From an uncultured Bacteroidota bacterium (GTDB lineage: Bacteria > Bacteroidota > Bacteroidia > Flavobacteriales > Flavobacteriaceae): a stretch of 64,000 bases of DNA. Made by a program: the position numbers and the translations under genes. Each line of letters begins with the position of its first letter. Positions within the stretch are counted from its first letter, which is position 1. This document shows, piece by piece, positions 1 to 8,874 of the stretch. The stretch lies in NCBI GenBank assembly GCA_902635965.1, contig CACPQA010000003.1, positions 62,001-126,000 on the forward strand, written 5' to 3'. A model generated the notes under the pieces. That model searched no databases, was not told where the DNA came from, and saw nothing but the letters and a program-made list of their open reading frames with translations.

Positions 1-19
1 AGTATATATATGTATAAAG

Positions 20-742
20 ATGAAAATATCAATTAATCAACCCGCATATTTACCATGGCTAGGTTATTTTGAGAGGATAGATAGCTCTGATATTCATGTG
101 ATCTTAAATCACGTACAATACGAAAAAAACAGTTATATAAATAGAAATAAAATTTATGCAAATCAAAAAGCTCAATGGCTAACGATTCCAGTTAGTAAAG
201 CATTAGGAACTTTAGACAATAATAGTATCAATAATGTGGTCACCCAAAATAATAAAAAATGGATTAGAACTCACCTAAAAACTATTTACTATAATTACTG
301 TAAGACTCCTTTTTTTGATAAGTATTATCCTGAATTTAAAAGATTATTAGAAAACCAAATAAATGAAAAATGTTTTTTTTCTATAATTAATTCAATCAAT
401 AATCTATTTATAAAATATTTGAATATTAAAACACAAATCATTTACAGCGATAATTTAGGTATTGATAGCAAAAAATCAGACTTAGTATTGGATATTTGTA
501 AAAGTCAAAATGCCAGACAATATTTGTCTGGAGAAAATGGGATAGATTACCTAAACCTTGATGATTTTGAAAAAAGTAACATAAATGTTCTTTTTCAAAA
601 ATATAATCATCCAGTTTATAATCAGTATAGAAAAAAGTTTATTTCTCATTTATCTATACTAGATCTCCTATTTTTTCATGGTAAAGAAAGTTTAAATATA
701 ATTAGAAAAGGAAAAAATTACATTAGATATGATAAATTTTAG
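20..742 (+). CDS. WbqC-like family protein
   Basis: A 240-residue protein of the WbqC family, found in O-antigen and capsule loci. The recognisable part is the N-terminal motif INQPAYLPWLGYFERI (residues 5-20), the family signature; the rest is mixed alpha/beta without signal peptide or membrane segment, so the protein should be cytoplasmic. The family's biochemical role is not established. It starts at an ATG and overlaps the next gene (PIG-L deacetylase) by 14 bases, so the two are probably translationally coupled. The WbqC plus deacetylase pairing fits a role in modifying a nucleotide-linked or lipid-linked sugar, but that is inference. Family call is firm, function is not. Confidence 0.85.
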   Translation: MKISINQPAYLPWLGYFERIDSSDIHVILNHVQYEKNSYINRNKIYANQKAQWLTIPVSKALGTLDNNSINNVVTQNNKKWIRTHLKTIYYNYCKTPFFDKYYPEFKRLLENQINEKCFFSIINSINNLFIKYLNIKTQIIYSDNLGIDSKKSDLVLDICKSQNARQYLSGENGIDYLNLDDFEKSNINVLFQKYNHPVYNQYRKKFISHLSILDLLFFHGKESLNIIRKGKNYIRYDKF

Positions 743-1445
743 TAAAAGTAAAATATTAGTTGTTGTAGCTCACCCAGATGACGAAATTTTGGGATTGGGT
801 GGGACTTTGTCTTTTTTATCTGAGGTAAAATCCGCAACTATTAAAGTAGTAATCTTAGGTGAAGGTATAACCTCAAGAGGTGATAAAAGACGCACCTCTG
901 ATTGGGAGGATAAATTAAAAAATCACAAAAAAGATATAGAAAAAGCAAAACATATTATTGGATATGATAGGCTTATGTGTTATAATTTCCCAGATAACAG
1001 ATTTGACAGCAAAGATTTACTAGAAATAATTAAAATAGTTGAAAAAGAGAAGAGTGATTTCAAACCAGATATAATATTTACGCATCATTATGGAGATTTA
1101 AATATTGACCATAGGATAACTCATGATGCAGTTATTACTGCCTCAAGGCCTTTGTCAGGGGAAAATTTACACTCTATATTAACGTTTGAAACTCCTTCCA
1201 GTACCGAATGGCAACTTAATAGTGATACCTCGTTTAAACCTAATTTTTATGTTGAGATTAGAGATAAAGATTTAGAAAGGAAAATTCGTGCAATGCAATG
1301 CTATAGATTTGAAAAAAGAGAATATCCCCATCCAAGATCTCCAAAAGCATTAGAAATTTTAGCAGGAAATAGAGGAATATCCGTTGGGAAAAAATATGTT
1401 GAAGCTTTCAGTATTTCAAGATCAATACACTCGCAAAATGTTTAA
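729..1445 (+). CDS. PIG-L/LmbE family deacetylase
   Basis: A 238-residue zinc-dependent N-deacetylase of the PIG-L (LmbE-like) family. The metal-binding motif AHPDDE is at residues 14-19 (His15 and Asp18 as expected zinc ligands, Asp17 as likely general base), and a second conserved segment with NIDH supplies the remaining histidine. Known members remove acetyl groups from N-acetylated sugars in glycolipids and small thiols. Length is normal for the family. It overlaps WbqC upstream by 14 bases and the next gene by 8. Here it probably deacetylates an amino sugar of the surface glycan; the substrate cannot be read from the sequence. Confidence 0.88.
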   Translation: MINFSKSKILVVVAHPDDEILGLGGTLSFLSEVKSATIKVVILGEGITSRGDKRRTSDWEDKLKNHKKDIEKAKHIIGYDRLMCYNFPDNRFDSKDLLEIIKIVEKEKSDFKPDIIFTHHYGDLNIDHRITHDAVITASRPLSGENLHSILTFETPSSTEWQLNSDTSFKPNFYVEIRDKDLERKIRAMQCYRFEKREYPHPRSPKALEILAGNRGISVGKKYVEAFSISRSIHSQNV

Positions 1446-3012
1446 AAGGAAAGAAAAAATATTTTTAGAGGTCGGATACAACAAATTACTTAAAGAAAAT
1501 AAACTGGATTATCTAATAAATTTATCTAATAGACTTGCAAAAATAGAATTTAACATTCAAACTAATTTTCTTGATGTCGATAAAGAAAACCTTCGAAATT
1601 GTTTAAAACAATTTTTAATCCAACGTAGATTATATACAGTTTTTAATTATAAAATTCTCCTAGCTTTAGGAAGAAAAGAAAATGTGTTAAAAATGGGTTT
1701 ACCAAAAAAATTTTTGGTTTATTTAGAAGAAAACGAAAAAATTAAATCAAATACCTTTTTGAACAAGGTTAGATGGAAAACATTTCTTTTTTATTGGTAT
1801 TTAGTTGGAAACTATTTTATTTTGAGTTTTTTTTTAAAAGGGATTAAACTTTTATTTAAAAGTCAAAGTGAATCAGATTATATTTACTTCGATAATCTTT
1901 CATCAAAAAGCTTACCAAAAAAAAACTCCAACACTATCATAGACTGGTATATAAAAAAAGAGGCTAAAAATAAAAATTTTATTATAACTCATAATGTATT
2001 AGAAGGGGGAAAAACCACTGTAGATGGAATTGAAATTTACCCTGTATCTATTCCTTTCAAAAATAAAATAAAAATTACATTCTTAATAAAATACCTTTTC
2101 AATGCCATTATTTTTTCTTTCAAAAGTTTTTTTAAAATCTTCACTGAGGATTTCACCAACCCATTAATTTTAAAAGAATTCCCATTATTGTATTTCTGTA
2201 AAAAGGCAAAAACGCATCAACTAGCCAAAAAATACTTTTTTCATAACTCAACTTCAATTTTTAGACCCCTTTGGACCTATGAAGCTGAGAAAAAAAAATC
2301 TAAAATAATCTTCTTTTATTACTCTACTAATAATACCCCACTAAAGTTTGATAAAGGATATCATAGATCTTATGGGAATAGAGAATTTATGACCTGGAAT
2401 AATTTTTATGTTTGGGATAAATTTCAAAAAGAATATGTTTTAAATTATTTCCCAAAATCTAAGGTTGAAATAGTAGGCCCTATCTGGTTTGAATCTAGTG
2501 GATTTGAGTTTAAAAAAAATGAAAATAATAAAAAAATTGTGGTTGTATTCGATATACAGACAGTCAATGAAAATTTTTACAGAAAGTTAGGATTACCAGA
2601 CAGATATATCACAACATCTAATATGTTAAAGTTTCATGAAGATATAATTAGGGTTTTCGATAAAGTAAAGAATGTAAAAGTAATTCTTAAAAGAAAAAGA
2701 TCCCATACAAAGTTTCATGATTATAGATATTTAAATTTTATTAAAGAAAATTATAAATCTGAAAAGTATTCTCAAATTCATCCTCAAGTTGATCCGATTG
2801 AAATAATAAATCAATGTTACCTTTCAATAAATTTTCCTCCGACTTCCACCGCTAAAATTTCAAATTTTCAAAAAAAACACACCATTTACTATGATCCAAG
2901 TAAAACCGTTGATCCTCACGATAAATCTTTAAGTGGTATAAAATTGATTAGAGGCTACGACGGTTTAGAGTCCTACATTAATAAACTTTTTCACAACAAT
3001 GATGTTAAATAA
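1438..3012 (+). CDS. Unknown glycan-locus protein, GT-B-like C-terminal half
   Basis: I do not recognise this 524-residue protein with certainty. I chose the ATG at 1438, which overlaps the previous stop by 8 bases, over an in-frame ATG at 1384 that would overlap the deacetylase by 62. The N-terminal third is lysine-rich with two hydrophobic stretches (about residues 115-140 and 205-225) that could associate with the membrane. The C-terminal third has alternating strands and helices, and the segment INFPPTSTAKISN followed by a short glycine-rich end resembles the donor-binding half of GT-B enzymes. Its place between a deacetylase and a flippase supports a role in glycan assembly, perhaps as a glycosyltransferase. 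Confidence 0.55.
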   Translation: MFKRKEKIFLEVGYNKLLKENKLDYLINLSNRLAKIEFNIQTNFLDVDKENLRNCLKQFLIQRRLYTVFNYKILLALGRKENVLKMGLPKKFLVYLEENEKIKSNTFLNKVRWKTFLFYWYLVGNYFILSFFLKGIKLLFKSQSESDYIYFDNLSSKSLPKKNSNTIIDWYIKKEAKNKNFIITHNVLEGGKTTVDGIEIYPVSIPFKNKIKITFLIKYLFNAIIFSFKSFFKIFTEDFTNPLILKEFPLLYFCKKAKTHQLAKKYFFHNSTSIFRPLWTYEAEKKKSKIIFFYYSTNNTPLKFDKGYHRSYGNREFMTWNNFYVWDKFQKEYVLNYFPKSKVEIVGPIWFESSGFEFKKNENNKKIVVVFDIQTVNENFYRKLGLPDRYITTSNMLKFHEDIIRVFDKVKNVKVILKRKRSHTKFHDYRYLNFIKENYKSEKYSQIHPQVDPIEIINQCYLSINFPPTSTAKISNFQKKHTIYYDPSKTVDPHDKSLSGIKLIRGYDGLESYINKLFHNNDVK

Positions 3013-4432
3013 GAGTTTACAAAATTTGTTTTGGTATTGCTCTTCTTTCGTAATAAAGGTTTTTTTACCCCTGGTAACTCTTCCTTTATTTTCCCAATAC
3101 TTAAGTATTGAAGCCTTTGGGTTATTTGCCCTATCATTATTTTTCGGGACTTTTATTTCTGGAATTTCAAATGTAGGGTTATTAAGTATTTTTGAAAGAA
3201 ATTATTTTGAAATAAAAAAAGAAAATCTCATGAATTTTCTTTTCACTATATTAATTTTTGTTTCATTTAATTTCTTAATTCTCGTTTTAATAACATTTAA
3301 TTTTAGTGAGAAAATTGCAAAATTCATTTTCAGAAATGAATCGGTTGGTGAATTACTTCTATACGGATTATTTTTTTGTGGAGTAAAAAACCTAAATCAA
3401 TATTTTTATGTTTACTTGAAAAATAGAGAAAGTGCGAAGATTTACTCAATAATTGCAATTTCTGAAAGTGTTCTAAATATTTTATTTGCTGTATCTCTAG
3501 TAATAAATTTTAGTTACGGATTAAAGGGATTCTTTATCGGACAAACTTTTGGGTCTTTTTTAACTTTTGTTTTTTTCTGTTTTTACACATTCAGATTTGA
3601 AGATCTAAAATTTAAAAAATTAGTCCTTTCAAAGTCCTTAAAATTAAGTTTACCACTTACTCCTCGAATTTTTTTAGGTGTTATAAATAGTCAATTTGAT
3701 CGATATATGTTAGGCTTATTGGGATCTATTGGAGGTGTTGGAATTTTTGAAATAGGTCAAAAAATAGCAAATTCTATATTTATTTTTATGACAGCCTTGC
3801 AGCAAGTTTTTTCCCCTCAGGTATATAAGAGAATGTTTTCAGATGATCCTTTAAAGTTTAGAGGTATCGGGCAATATTTAACTCCTTTTTTTTACGTATG
3901 TATTTTATTTGCTATGCCAGTAGCGATATTTTCAAATGAAATTATTGCTAATTTCTTTCCAAAAGAATTTCATCAATCTAGTTCAATAGTTTCCACTCTG
4001 TCAATACTTTATATAATTTATTTTTTTGGTAAACAACCTCAGCTGATGTATGCTAAAAAAACTAGTCTGATTTCAATTTTAACTTTTTTTTCGATTTTTT
4101 TAAATATTTCGTTGAATATACCATTTATATACTATTATGGTGTTTTTGGTGCGGCTATAGCAACACTTATTTCTGGATCTATATCAACTCTAATTCAATT
4201 TTATTATGGGCAGAGATACACCCCTATATATTATGAAAAAAATATTTTAGTAATTTTTTCTTATTATGTTTTATGTGTTGCAACTGTTTTAATTATCCAA
4301 CAATTCATTAATGACACTTTAATTTTAATTTCAATAAAGATTACCATGATTCTTTTACTGATTTACCTAGGAATTTTCTTTAAAGTATTTAAAATTAAAT
4401 CATTTCGGAATCTGTTTTCCATTAAACTATGA
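2999..4432 (+). CDS. Wzx-type oligosaccharide flippase
   Basis: A 477-residue integral membrane protein with about 12-14 hydrophobic helices over its whole length and few charged loops, as expected for the polysaccharide biosynthesis (Wzx/MATE-like) flippase family. It would move an undecaprenyl-diphosphate-linked oligosaccharide across the inner membrane. The N-terminal run NLFWYCSSFVIKVFLPLVTL and the short SLPLTPRIFLGVINSQFDRY block in the middle are typical of the family. Two tandem ATGs (2999, 3002) are possible starts; both overlap the previous gene (end 3012). It is the only flippase in the window, so it may serve the products of several of the glycan genes around it. Confidence 0.85.
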   Translation: MMLNKSLQNLFWYCSSFVIKVFLPLVTLPLFSQYLSIEAFGLFALSLFFGTFISGISNVGLLSIFERNYFEIKKENLMNFLFTILIFVSFNFLILVLITFNFSEKIAKFIFRNESVGELLLYGLFFCGVKNLNQYFYVYLKNRESAKIYSIIAISESVLNILFAVSLVINFSYGLKGFFIGQTFGSFLTFVFFCFYTFRFEDLKFKKLVLSKSLKLSLPLTPRIFLGVINSQFDRYMLGLLGSIGGVGIFEIGQKIANSIFIFMTALQQVFSPQVYKRMFSDDPLKFRGIGQYLTPFFYVCILFAMPVAIFSNEIIANFFPKEFHQSSSIVSTLSILYIIYFFGKQPQLMYAKKTSLISILTFFSIFLNISLNIPFIYYYGVFGAAIATLISGSISTLIQFYYGQRYTPIYYEKNILVIFSYYVLCVATVLIIQQFINDTLILISIKITMILLLIYLGIFFKVFKIKSFRNLFSIKL

Positions 4433-4484
4433 AAACGAAAATGGGTTTTTTTAATTTTCTGATCAGGTATTAGGCTTAAAAGTT

Positions 4485-5453
4485 TTAATTGAACATATGA
4501 ATCTCTTCATCAACAAATAAAAACAGTTTTAAAAACTTGTTAAGTTTTTCTTTAATCAACTTGGAGCGAGTTAATCGCTTATGAAATCCATTAAGTTTTT
4601 TAATAAAATTTGTGTCCAAAATTATAGTATTACTATTTAATTTTTTGAGTAGACATTTAACCAAATCTATTTTATTATATATAATACAAATAGCTATGTA
4701 GCGTTTAATTAAATCAGTATCTGTGATATTTTTTACTATAAACTCAGGCGTTTTAAGATACAAGGCGTCTCCCCAAGCTGCTTGTCCCAAATTCGTATAA
4801 ATATTATTTCTTTCCCATCTGCAAATGCGTAAAAAGTCTATAAACTCAAAATCGTTATCTTTCAAAAATTTTGTTACGTCGGTGTATAGTGGCTGATCTT
4901 TGTAAATTGGAAGAAATTCTACTTCTACTTCCAAGCCTAAACACTTTTTCAATGAATCTTTCCCACCTTTAAGAGCCTCCAGTTCACCCCCTTGAATATC
5001 AAGTTTTATAAAATCTTTTTTTGGGCAGTTAATTTTGTCAATTGTTGTCGAATCTAGCAACTCTTGAGAAATAATATCAAAACGATCAGCGTCTGCAAAC
5101 AAATCAACATAATCTCTATTGGGTTGATAAATTGAAGATGTCATTGGAGCCTTACAGAAATGTATTATTTTTTTTTCCTTTTTATTTGATATTATTTTTT
5201 CGTCTAAATGATAGCTTCTGCAATTATTTCTTTGAGCTAATAATTTCTTTCTTGATCTTTCATCAGGTTCAAAGCCATAGTAGTTAATAAATTTTTCAAC
5301 TCTTTCCCATCTAGGAATTATCTGGCCTGCAGCACCAATGTCAATTAGACTGATTCCATTTTTAATATTTAATAAGGAAATTAAATGGTTAATTTTTTTG
5401 CGATATTTTGATTCTGAAAATCCAATTAGAAACCTATAAATTAGTTTAATCAT
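4485..5453 (-). CDS. FkbM family methyltransferase
   Basis: A 322-residue SAM-dependent methyltransferase of the FkbM family. The SAM-binding motif I is LIDIGAAG (about residues 35-42), followed by YGFEPDERS, and the conserved FIKLDIQGGELEALKGG block lies near residue 150. About 90 extra residues at the C-terminus, rich in Lys and Ile, fall outside the family core. FkbM proteins O-methylate sugars or polyketides. It is transcribed away from another FkbM gene at 5516, with 62 bases between the two starts. Substrate is unknown; a sugar hydroxyl of the surface glycan is the simplest reading. Confidence 0.82.
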   Translation of the reverse strand: MIKLIYRFLIGFSESKYRKKINHLISLLNIKNGISLIDIGAAGQIIPRWERVEKFINYYGFEPDERSRKKLLAQRNNCRSYHLDEKIISNKKEKKIIHFCKAPMTSSIYQPNRDYVDLFADADRFDIISQELLDSTTIDKINCPKKDFIKLDIQGGELEALKGGKDSLKKCLGLEVEVEFLPIYKDQPLYTDVTKFLKDNDFEFIDFLRICRWERNNIYTNLGQAAWGDALYLKTPEFIVKNITDTDLIKRYIAICIIYNKIDLVKCLLKKLNSNTIILDTNFIKKLNGFHKRLTRSKLIKEKLNKFLKLFLFVDEEIHMFN

Positions 5454-5515
5454 TTTAAATTTGTTTATGGTGTGTAAGTTACGTTTTTTCGAGTATATTC
5501 GTCGATAGTGTATAA

Positions 5516-6349
5516 ATGAAAAAAAGTATAAAAATCTTACTAAATTCTCTAGGAAATTTACTTCACAAAGTTTTAAATTTACCCATATTGGTATTTATAT
5601 CAGATTCATTTTTAACTGCTAAAGTAAATAATAAAAGTTCAATTAAGGTTGATGGAGAAACGATTTACTTTGCAACACCTAATTTTCTGAATCGATACAG
5701 ACACAAAACCTTTTTTACAAAAGAACCAGAGACTCTCAAATGGATTGATAATTTCGAAAAAAAAGATATTTTCTACGATATAGGGGCAAACGTAGGGCTC
5801 TACTCAATTTATGCTGCAAAAAAAAGCAAAGCAAAGGTATATTGTTTTGAGCCATCATTTTTTAATTTAGAATTTTTAGCGAGAAATATTTACATGAATA
5901 GTCTGTTTGACGATATTTTTATATTTCCCATTGCATTAAATGAAAATATTTCAGTTAGCAAGTTTAGGTTAACCAGCACTGAATGGGGAGGAGCACTGTC
6001 GACATTTGACAAAAATTTTGATGATAGTGGGAATAAAATTAATTCAAATTTTATTTACAATACAGTTGGATTTGATATTGATAATTTGACTGAACTAACT
6101 AAAATTCCCTACCCAGATCATATAAAGATTGATGTTGACGGATTGGAGCATATCATTCTTTTAGGAGCTCAAAAAGTTATTAAAAGAGCAAAAACCGTAC
6201 TGATTGAGATAAATGATAATTTTACAGAACAGAAAAGCCTTTCAGAAAAACTCATGTTAGACGCAGGATTTAAAGTGGTAAATAAAGTTCATACAGAGTC
6301 TCTTAAACAACCTACATTTAACCAGTTCTGGATTAACACTCAAGTATGA
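5516..6349 (+). CDS. FkbM family methyltransferase
   Basis: A second FkbM family SAM-dependent methyltransferase, 277 residues. Motif I is FYDIGANVGLYS (about residues 84-95), then YCFEPS, and the conserved HIKIDVDGLEHIILLGA block sits near residue 201. It is closer to the usual family length than its neighbour at 4485-5453 and clearly diverged from it, so this is not a recent duplication. The first 45 residues are hydrophobic/basic and may form an amphipathic N-terminus. The 3' end overlaps the convergent gene at 6340 by 10 bases. Likely role: O-methylation of a glycan residue. Confidence 0.83.
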   Translation: MKKSIKILLNSLGNLLHKVLNLPILVFISDSFLTAKVNNKSSIKVDGETIYFATPNFLNRYRHKTFFTKEPETLKWIDNFEKKDIFYDIGANVGLYSIYAAKKSKAKVYCFEPSFFNLEFLARNIYMNSLFDDIFIFPIALNENISVSKFRLTSTEWGGALSTFDKNFDDSGNKINSNFIYNTVGFDIDNLTELTKIPYPDHIKIDVDGLEHIILLGAQKVIKRAKTVLIEINDNFTEQKSLSEKLMLDAGFKVVNKVHTESLKQPTFNQFWINTQV

Positions 6350-7107
6350 TAGACGTCAATACTATCTTTCAAATAATTAAAAACTATTGGCCTTAAGAAA
6401 TAACTCTTTCCCCTTATTTTTGCAAATTTCTCTTTAAAATCTATAATTTTTACCTCATAGGGAGATAAGTTGAAATTTTTGTCATTTAATTTTATTTTAA
6501 TTTTGAAACTGTGTGGATTAACAAAAATCAATTCAGTTTTATCGAATCCTTTGAAGGAATTTTGAAGAGTATAATTATACTTTTTGAACCAGGAAGATTG
6601 AATCATATTACCTTCAAATTTATCGTTACTTATTCCCTTACTCTTAACATAGGTGTTACCATGAACATTTGAATACAAATTGTTTTTGTAGGAGTATCCA
6701 ACGTAACATCTATTTGAAAAAGTTATGCTCTCTTCTAAAAGAGTTGTAGAATTATGATAAATATAAAAACTACCATACCCTTCGACCCCGAGAAACTTTT
6801 TATCTATAATAATTTCTTGGGAAAGATTAGCTAATTTCTTTAGCTGTATTTTTTTAATGGGTCGGTGCAGATTATCATAAAATTCAATACTGATTGAATT
6901 ATTAATATTTTTAGAAAACAATGGTAAAAGATCAGTAAAGTTAAATTTAGTTTTGAAATTTTTATCAATTCGCCATATGAATCCATCCGACACGGAACTG
7001 TTTTGTTGTAGATGCGAAAATGAAATTGGAACTGACCTCAAGCCGAAAAAATTCCTCAGTTTTACTCCTAAATGACTTGTTGCAATTCTATGAATGTATG
7101 ATTTCAT
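6340..7107 (-). CDS. Unrecognised protein, second of a coupled pair
   Basis: I do not recognise this protein. From the ATG at 7107 it has 255 residues; an in-frame GTG at 7128 would add seven. Either start overlaps the upstream gene's end (7088), so the two are coupled. No membrane helix or signal peptide is visible. The predicted make-up is beta-rich, with segments such as SNVHGNTYVKSKG and ELIFVNPHSFKIKIKL, and it ends with LRPIVFNYLKDSIDVYHT. Histidine in HGN and near the C-terminus could be functional. It lies inside a glycan locus between methyltransferases, so a carbohydrate-related role is likely, but no activity can be assigned. Confidence 0.7.
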   Translation of the reverse strand: MKSYIHRIATSHLGVKLRNFFGLRSVPISFSHLQQNSSVSDGFIWRIDKNFKTKFNFTDLLPLFSKNINNSISIEFYDNLHRPIKKIQLKKLANLSQEIIIDKKFLGVEGYGSFYIYHNSTTLLEESITFSNRCYVGYSYKNNLYSNVHGNTYVKSKGISNDKFEGNMIQSSWFKKYNYTLQNSFKGFDKTELIFVNPHSFKIKIKLNDKNFNLSPYEVKIIDFKEKFAKIRGKSYFLRPIVFNYLKDSIDVYHT

Positions 7108-7849
7108 AAAATTCTTTTTTAAATTCACTTACCTTTTTAAAAACATTGTTGCTTAAGATATAAGAATGTGGGGGATGGGTATGCTCCATTGATAGGTGTT
7201 GATTATTTTGACTTACATAAATTGGAATTCCAAGATATCCATCAGTAAATAAAAATACATTAGGGAGAATATGTTTTTTGTCTATTGGTATAAAATTAGT
7301 TTTATTAGTTTGAAGTTTATATTTACACAAGATCTTCTTCGACTTATAATCAATTAAATAGGAGTAAAATAGAGTTTTTTTTGGTAAAATATATATGTTA
7401 CGCAGTAATATAAAATTTTTACTTGCATTGGGATCTAGCAATGACTTGATATTACTTATAATACTACCTTTTTTGCCAACCATATTGCTGGGATACTCTG
7501 ATTGATACGAAGAAAAACCTCCTTTTGTGTGAATCAACTTAAAATTACTTCTGAATGCAGGTAAAGTTGAGGTATATGAATTTATCGACTTTAACTCTTT
7601 TTTATTAAAATTAGAGATTTCTTTTTTTGTTGCCAAGATAAAAACTTTATGGTTATTTATTTTATCAGAATTTATATAAAAAAAATACGAATCTTGTTTT
7701 ACATCTTCAGGATTAATTTTCCAAAGACCACCATTAATTTCTATACTCCACAAACCAATGTCTGATCTTGGAGTAGACCTATTTTGAAATTTTGGAACAT
7801 TGAGTTGTGCTTTAAAACCATTTCCAGAATATCCAAAAAAATAATTCAT
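7088..7849 (-). CDS. Unrecognised protein, first of a coupled pair
   Basis: I do not recognise this 253-residue protein. It starts at an ATG (7849) behind a good TTG-N19-TAATTTTG promoter (7874-7903). No signal peptide or transmembrane segment is visible; the composition is strand-rich. Notable segments are GGFSSYQSEYPSNMVGKKGS (around residue 110), a long beta-like middle, and EHTHPPHSYIL near residue 224, a dense His/Pro motif that could bind metal or form an active site. Its last 20 bases overlap the start of the next gene, so both are likely made in fixed ratio and may form a complex. Context suggests surface-glycan modification; function unknown. Confidence 0.7.
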   Translation of the reverse strand: MNYFFGYSGNGFKAQLNVPKFQNRSTPRSDIGLWSIEINGGLWKINPEDVKQDSYFFYINSDKINNHKVFILATKKEISNFNKKELKSINSYTSTLPAFRSNFKLIHTKGGFSSYQSEYPSNMVGKKGSIISNIKSLLDPNASKNFILLRNIYILPKKTLFYSYLIDYKSKKILCKYKLQTNKTNFIPIDKKHILPNVFLFTDGYLGIPIYVSQNNQHLSMEHTHPPHSYILSNNVFKKVSEFKKEFYEIIHS

Positions 7850-8199
7850 TTAAATTTATTAGTTGTAAAAATACAAAATTAAGGAGATAAGATATTTATT
7901 CAACCATTTAATGATTCATTAATTAATAAAAATAAAATTTATATTTAACTTTCTTGATAACTTGGTCTTGGATTAGAAATTTATCTTGTAGTTAAAATTT
8001 TTGTTTTTGTTTTATATATTTAAGTTATAGAAAAGAGTTCTACATAGTAAATTCATAAGCAATTATAAATAATATTTTTTAAAATTGTTATCAAGAGGTT
8101 TGTAAATGTGACATATCTTTTATTGAAGTCTTTTGGTTTAAAAATGTTCATTTACCGTTCAAATAAAGTTCATAAACCCGTTGTATATGATCAATACAT
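7850..8199. other. Intergenic region, mostly without features
   Basis: About 350 bases of very AT-rich sequence between divergent genes. It holds the minus-strand promoter at 7874-7903. Positions 7904-8068 show nothing I can interpret. From 8069 to 8254 there is an open plus-strand frame that starts with GTG at 8108 and overlaps the beginning of the methyltransferase gene in another frame; its last 20 codons look protein-like and may be a displaced N-terminus (see findings). Confidence 0.6.
7874..7903 (-). promoter_or_regulatory. Promoter of the 7849-6340 gene pair
   Basis: On the minus strand a TTG (7903-7901) is followed after 19 bases by TAATTTTG (7881-7874). This matches the Bacteroidota housekeeping sigma-factor pattern TTG-N19-23-TAnnTTTG. 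It lies 24 bases upstream of the ATG at 7849. Confidence 0.6.
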
Positions 8200-8229
8200 T
8201 TGGGAACCTTACTACGAAAATTTAGAGAA

Positions 8230-8874
8230 ATGGATCGATATGAAGAGGCTATGAATGCTACATTTTCCAATAAATACGACAATCCATACAAACAACTTCG
8301 TTTTTACAGTTTACAAAATATTTTTAAAAATATTTTAAACAATAAAGTTGAAGGGTATGTAGCAGAATGCGGTGTATGGAAAGGACATAGTGCTTTTATA
8401 CTTTGCAAAATGTTAGAAGAGACTAAATCAAGCAAAAAGTTTTACATTTTTGATTCATTTGAAGGAGGATTGTCAGATAAGTCCGCAAAAGATAAAAATA
8501 ATAGATATGAATTGAAAAAGGAACAAATTAGAGCTGAGAAAATGTCTTTTGCTTCAGATGAAAATCAGGTTAAAAACTCCTTATCTGTTTTCAGGAATAT
8601 TTACTACTTTAAAGGGTGGATCCCAGAAAGATTCAATGAAGTAAAAAGCAATAATTTTTGCTTTGTACACATTGATGTAGACCTATATCAGCCAACTCTA
8701 GATTCTTTAATCTTTTTTTATCCTCGTTTGACTAAAGGCGGAGCAATAGTAATTGATGATTATGCTATAAGTCAGTTCCCTGGCTCAAGACAGGCAGTTG
8801 ACGACTTTTTAATTTCTAATAATTGTTCATTTTTTTATAAAGTTCCTTTTGGTTCATGCTTTATCATCAAATAG
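8230..8874 (+). CDS. TylF/MycF-like O-methyltransferase
   Basis: A SAM-dependent methyltransferase of the macrocin O-methyltransferase (TylF) family, 214 residues from the ATG at 8230; an in-frame TTG at 8200 is the only longer option because a TGA stands at 8188. Motif I is VAECGVWKGHSAFIL; FYIFDSFEGG and the metal-binding-type segment FVHIDVDLYQPTLDSLIFFY follow, then GGAIVIDDY. Family members methylate sugar hydroxyls using a divalent metal. The 3' end overlaps the convergent gene by 21 bases. The N-terminus is short for the family and a plausible missing part lies in another frame just upstream (8108-8254), so a frameshift is possible. Confidence 0.8.
   Translation: MDRYEEAMNATFSNKYDNPYKQLRFYSLQNIFKNILNNKVEGYVAECGVWKGHSAFILCKMLEETKSSKKFYIFDSFEGGLSDKSAKDKNNRYELKKEQIRAEKMSFASDENQVKNSLSVFRNIYYFKGWIPERFNEVKSNNFCFVHIDVDLYQPTLDSLIFFYPRLTKGGAIVIDDYAISQFPGSRQAVDDFLISNNCSFFYKVPFGSCFIIK

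Noticed and set aside
1-36. Short open frame at the left edge (ends TAA at 34-36), possible tail of an upstream gene
   Set aside because: Only 11 codons are visible and another frame also ends nearby (17), so nothing can be decided.
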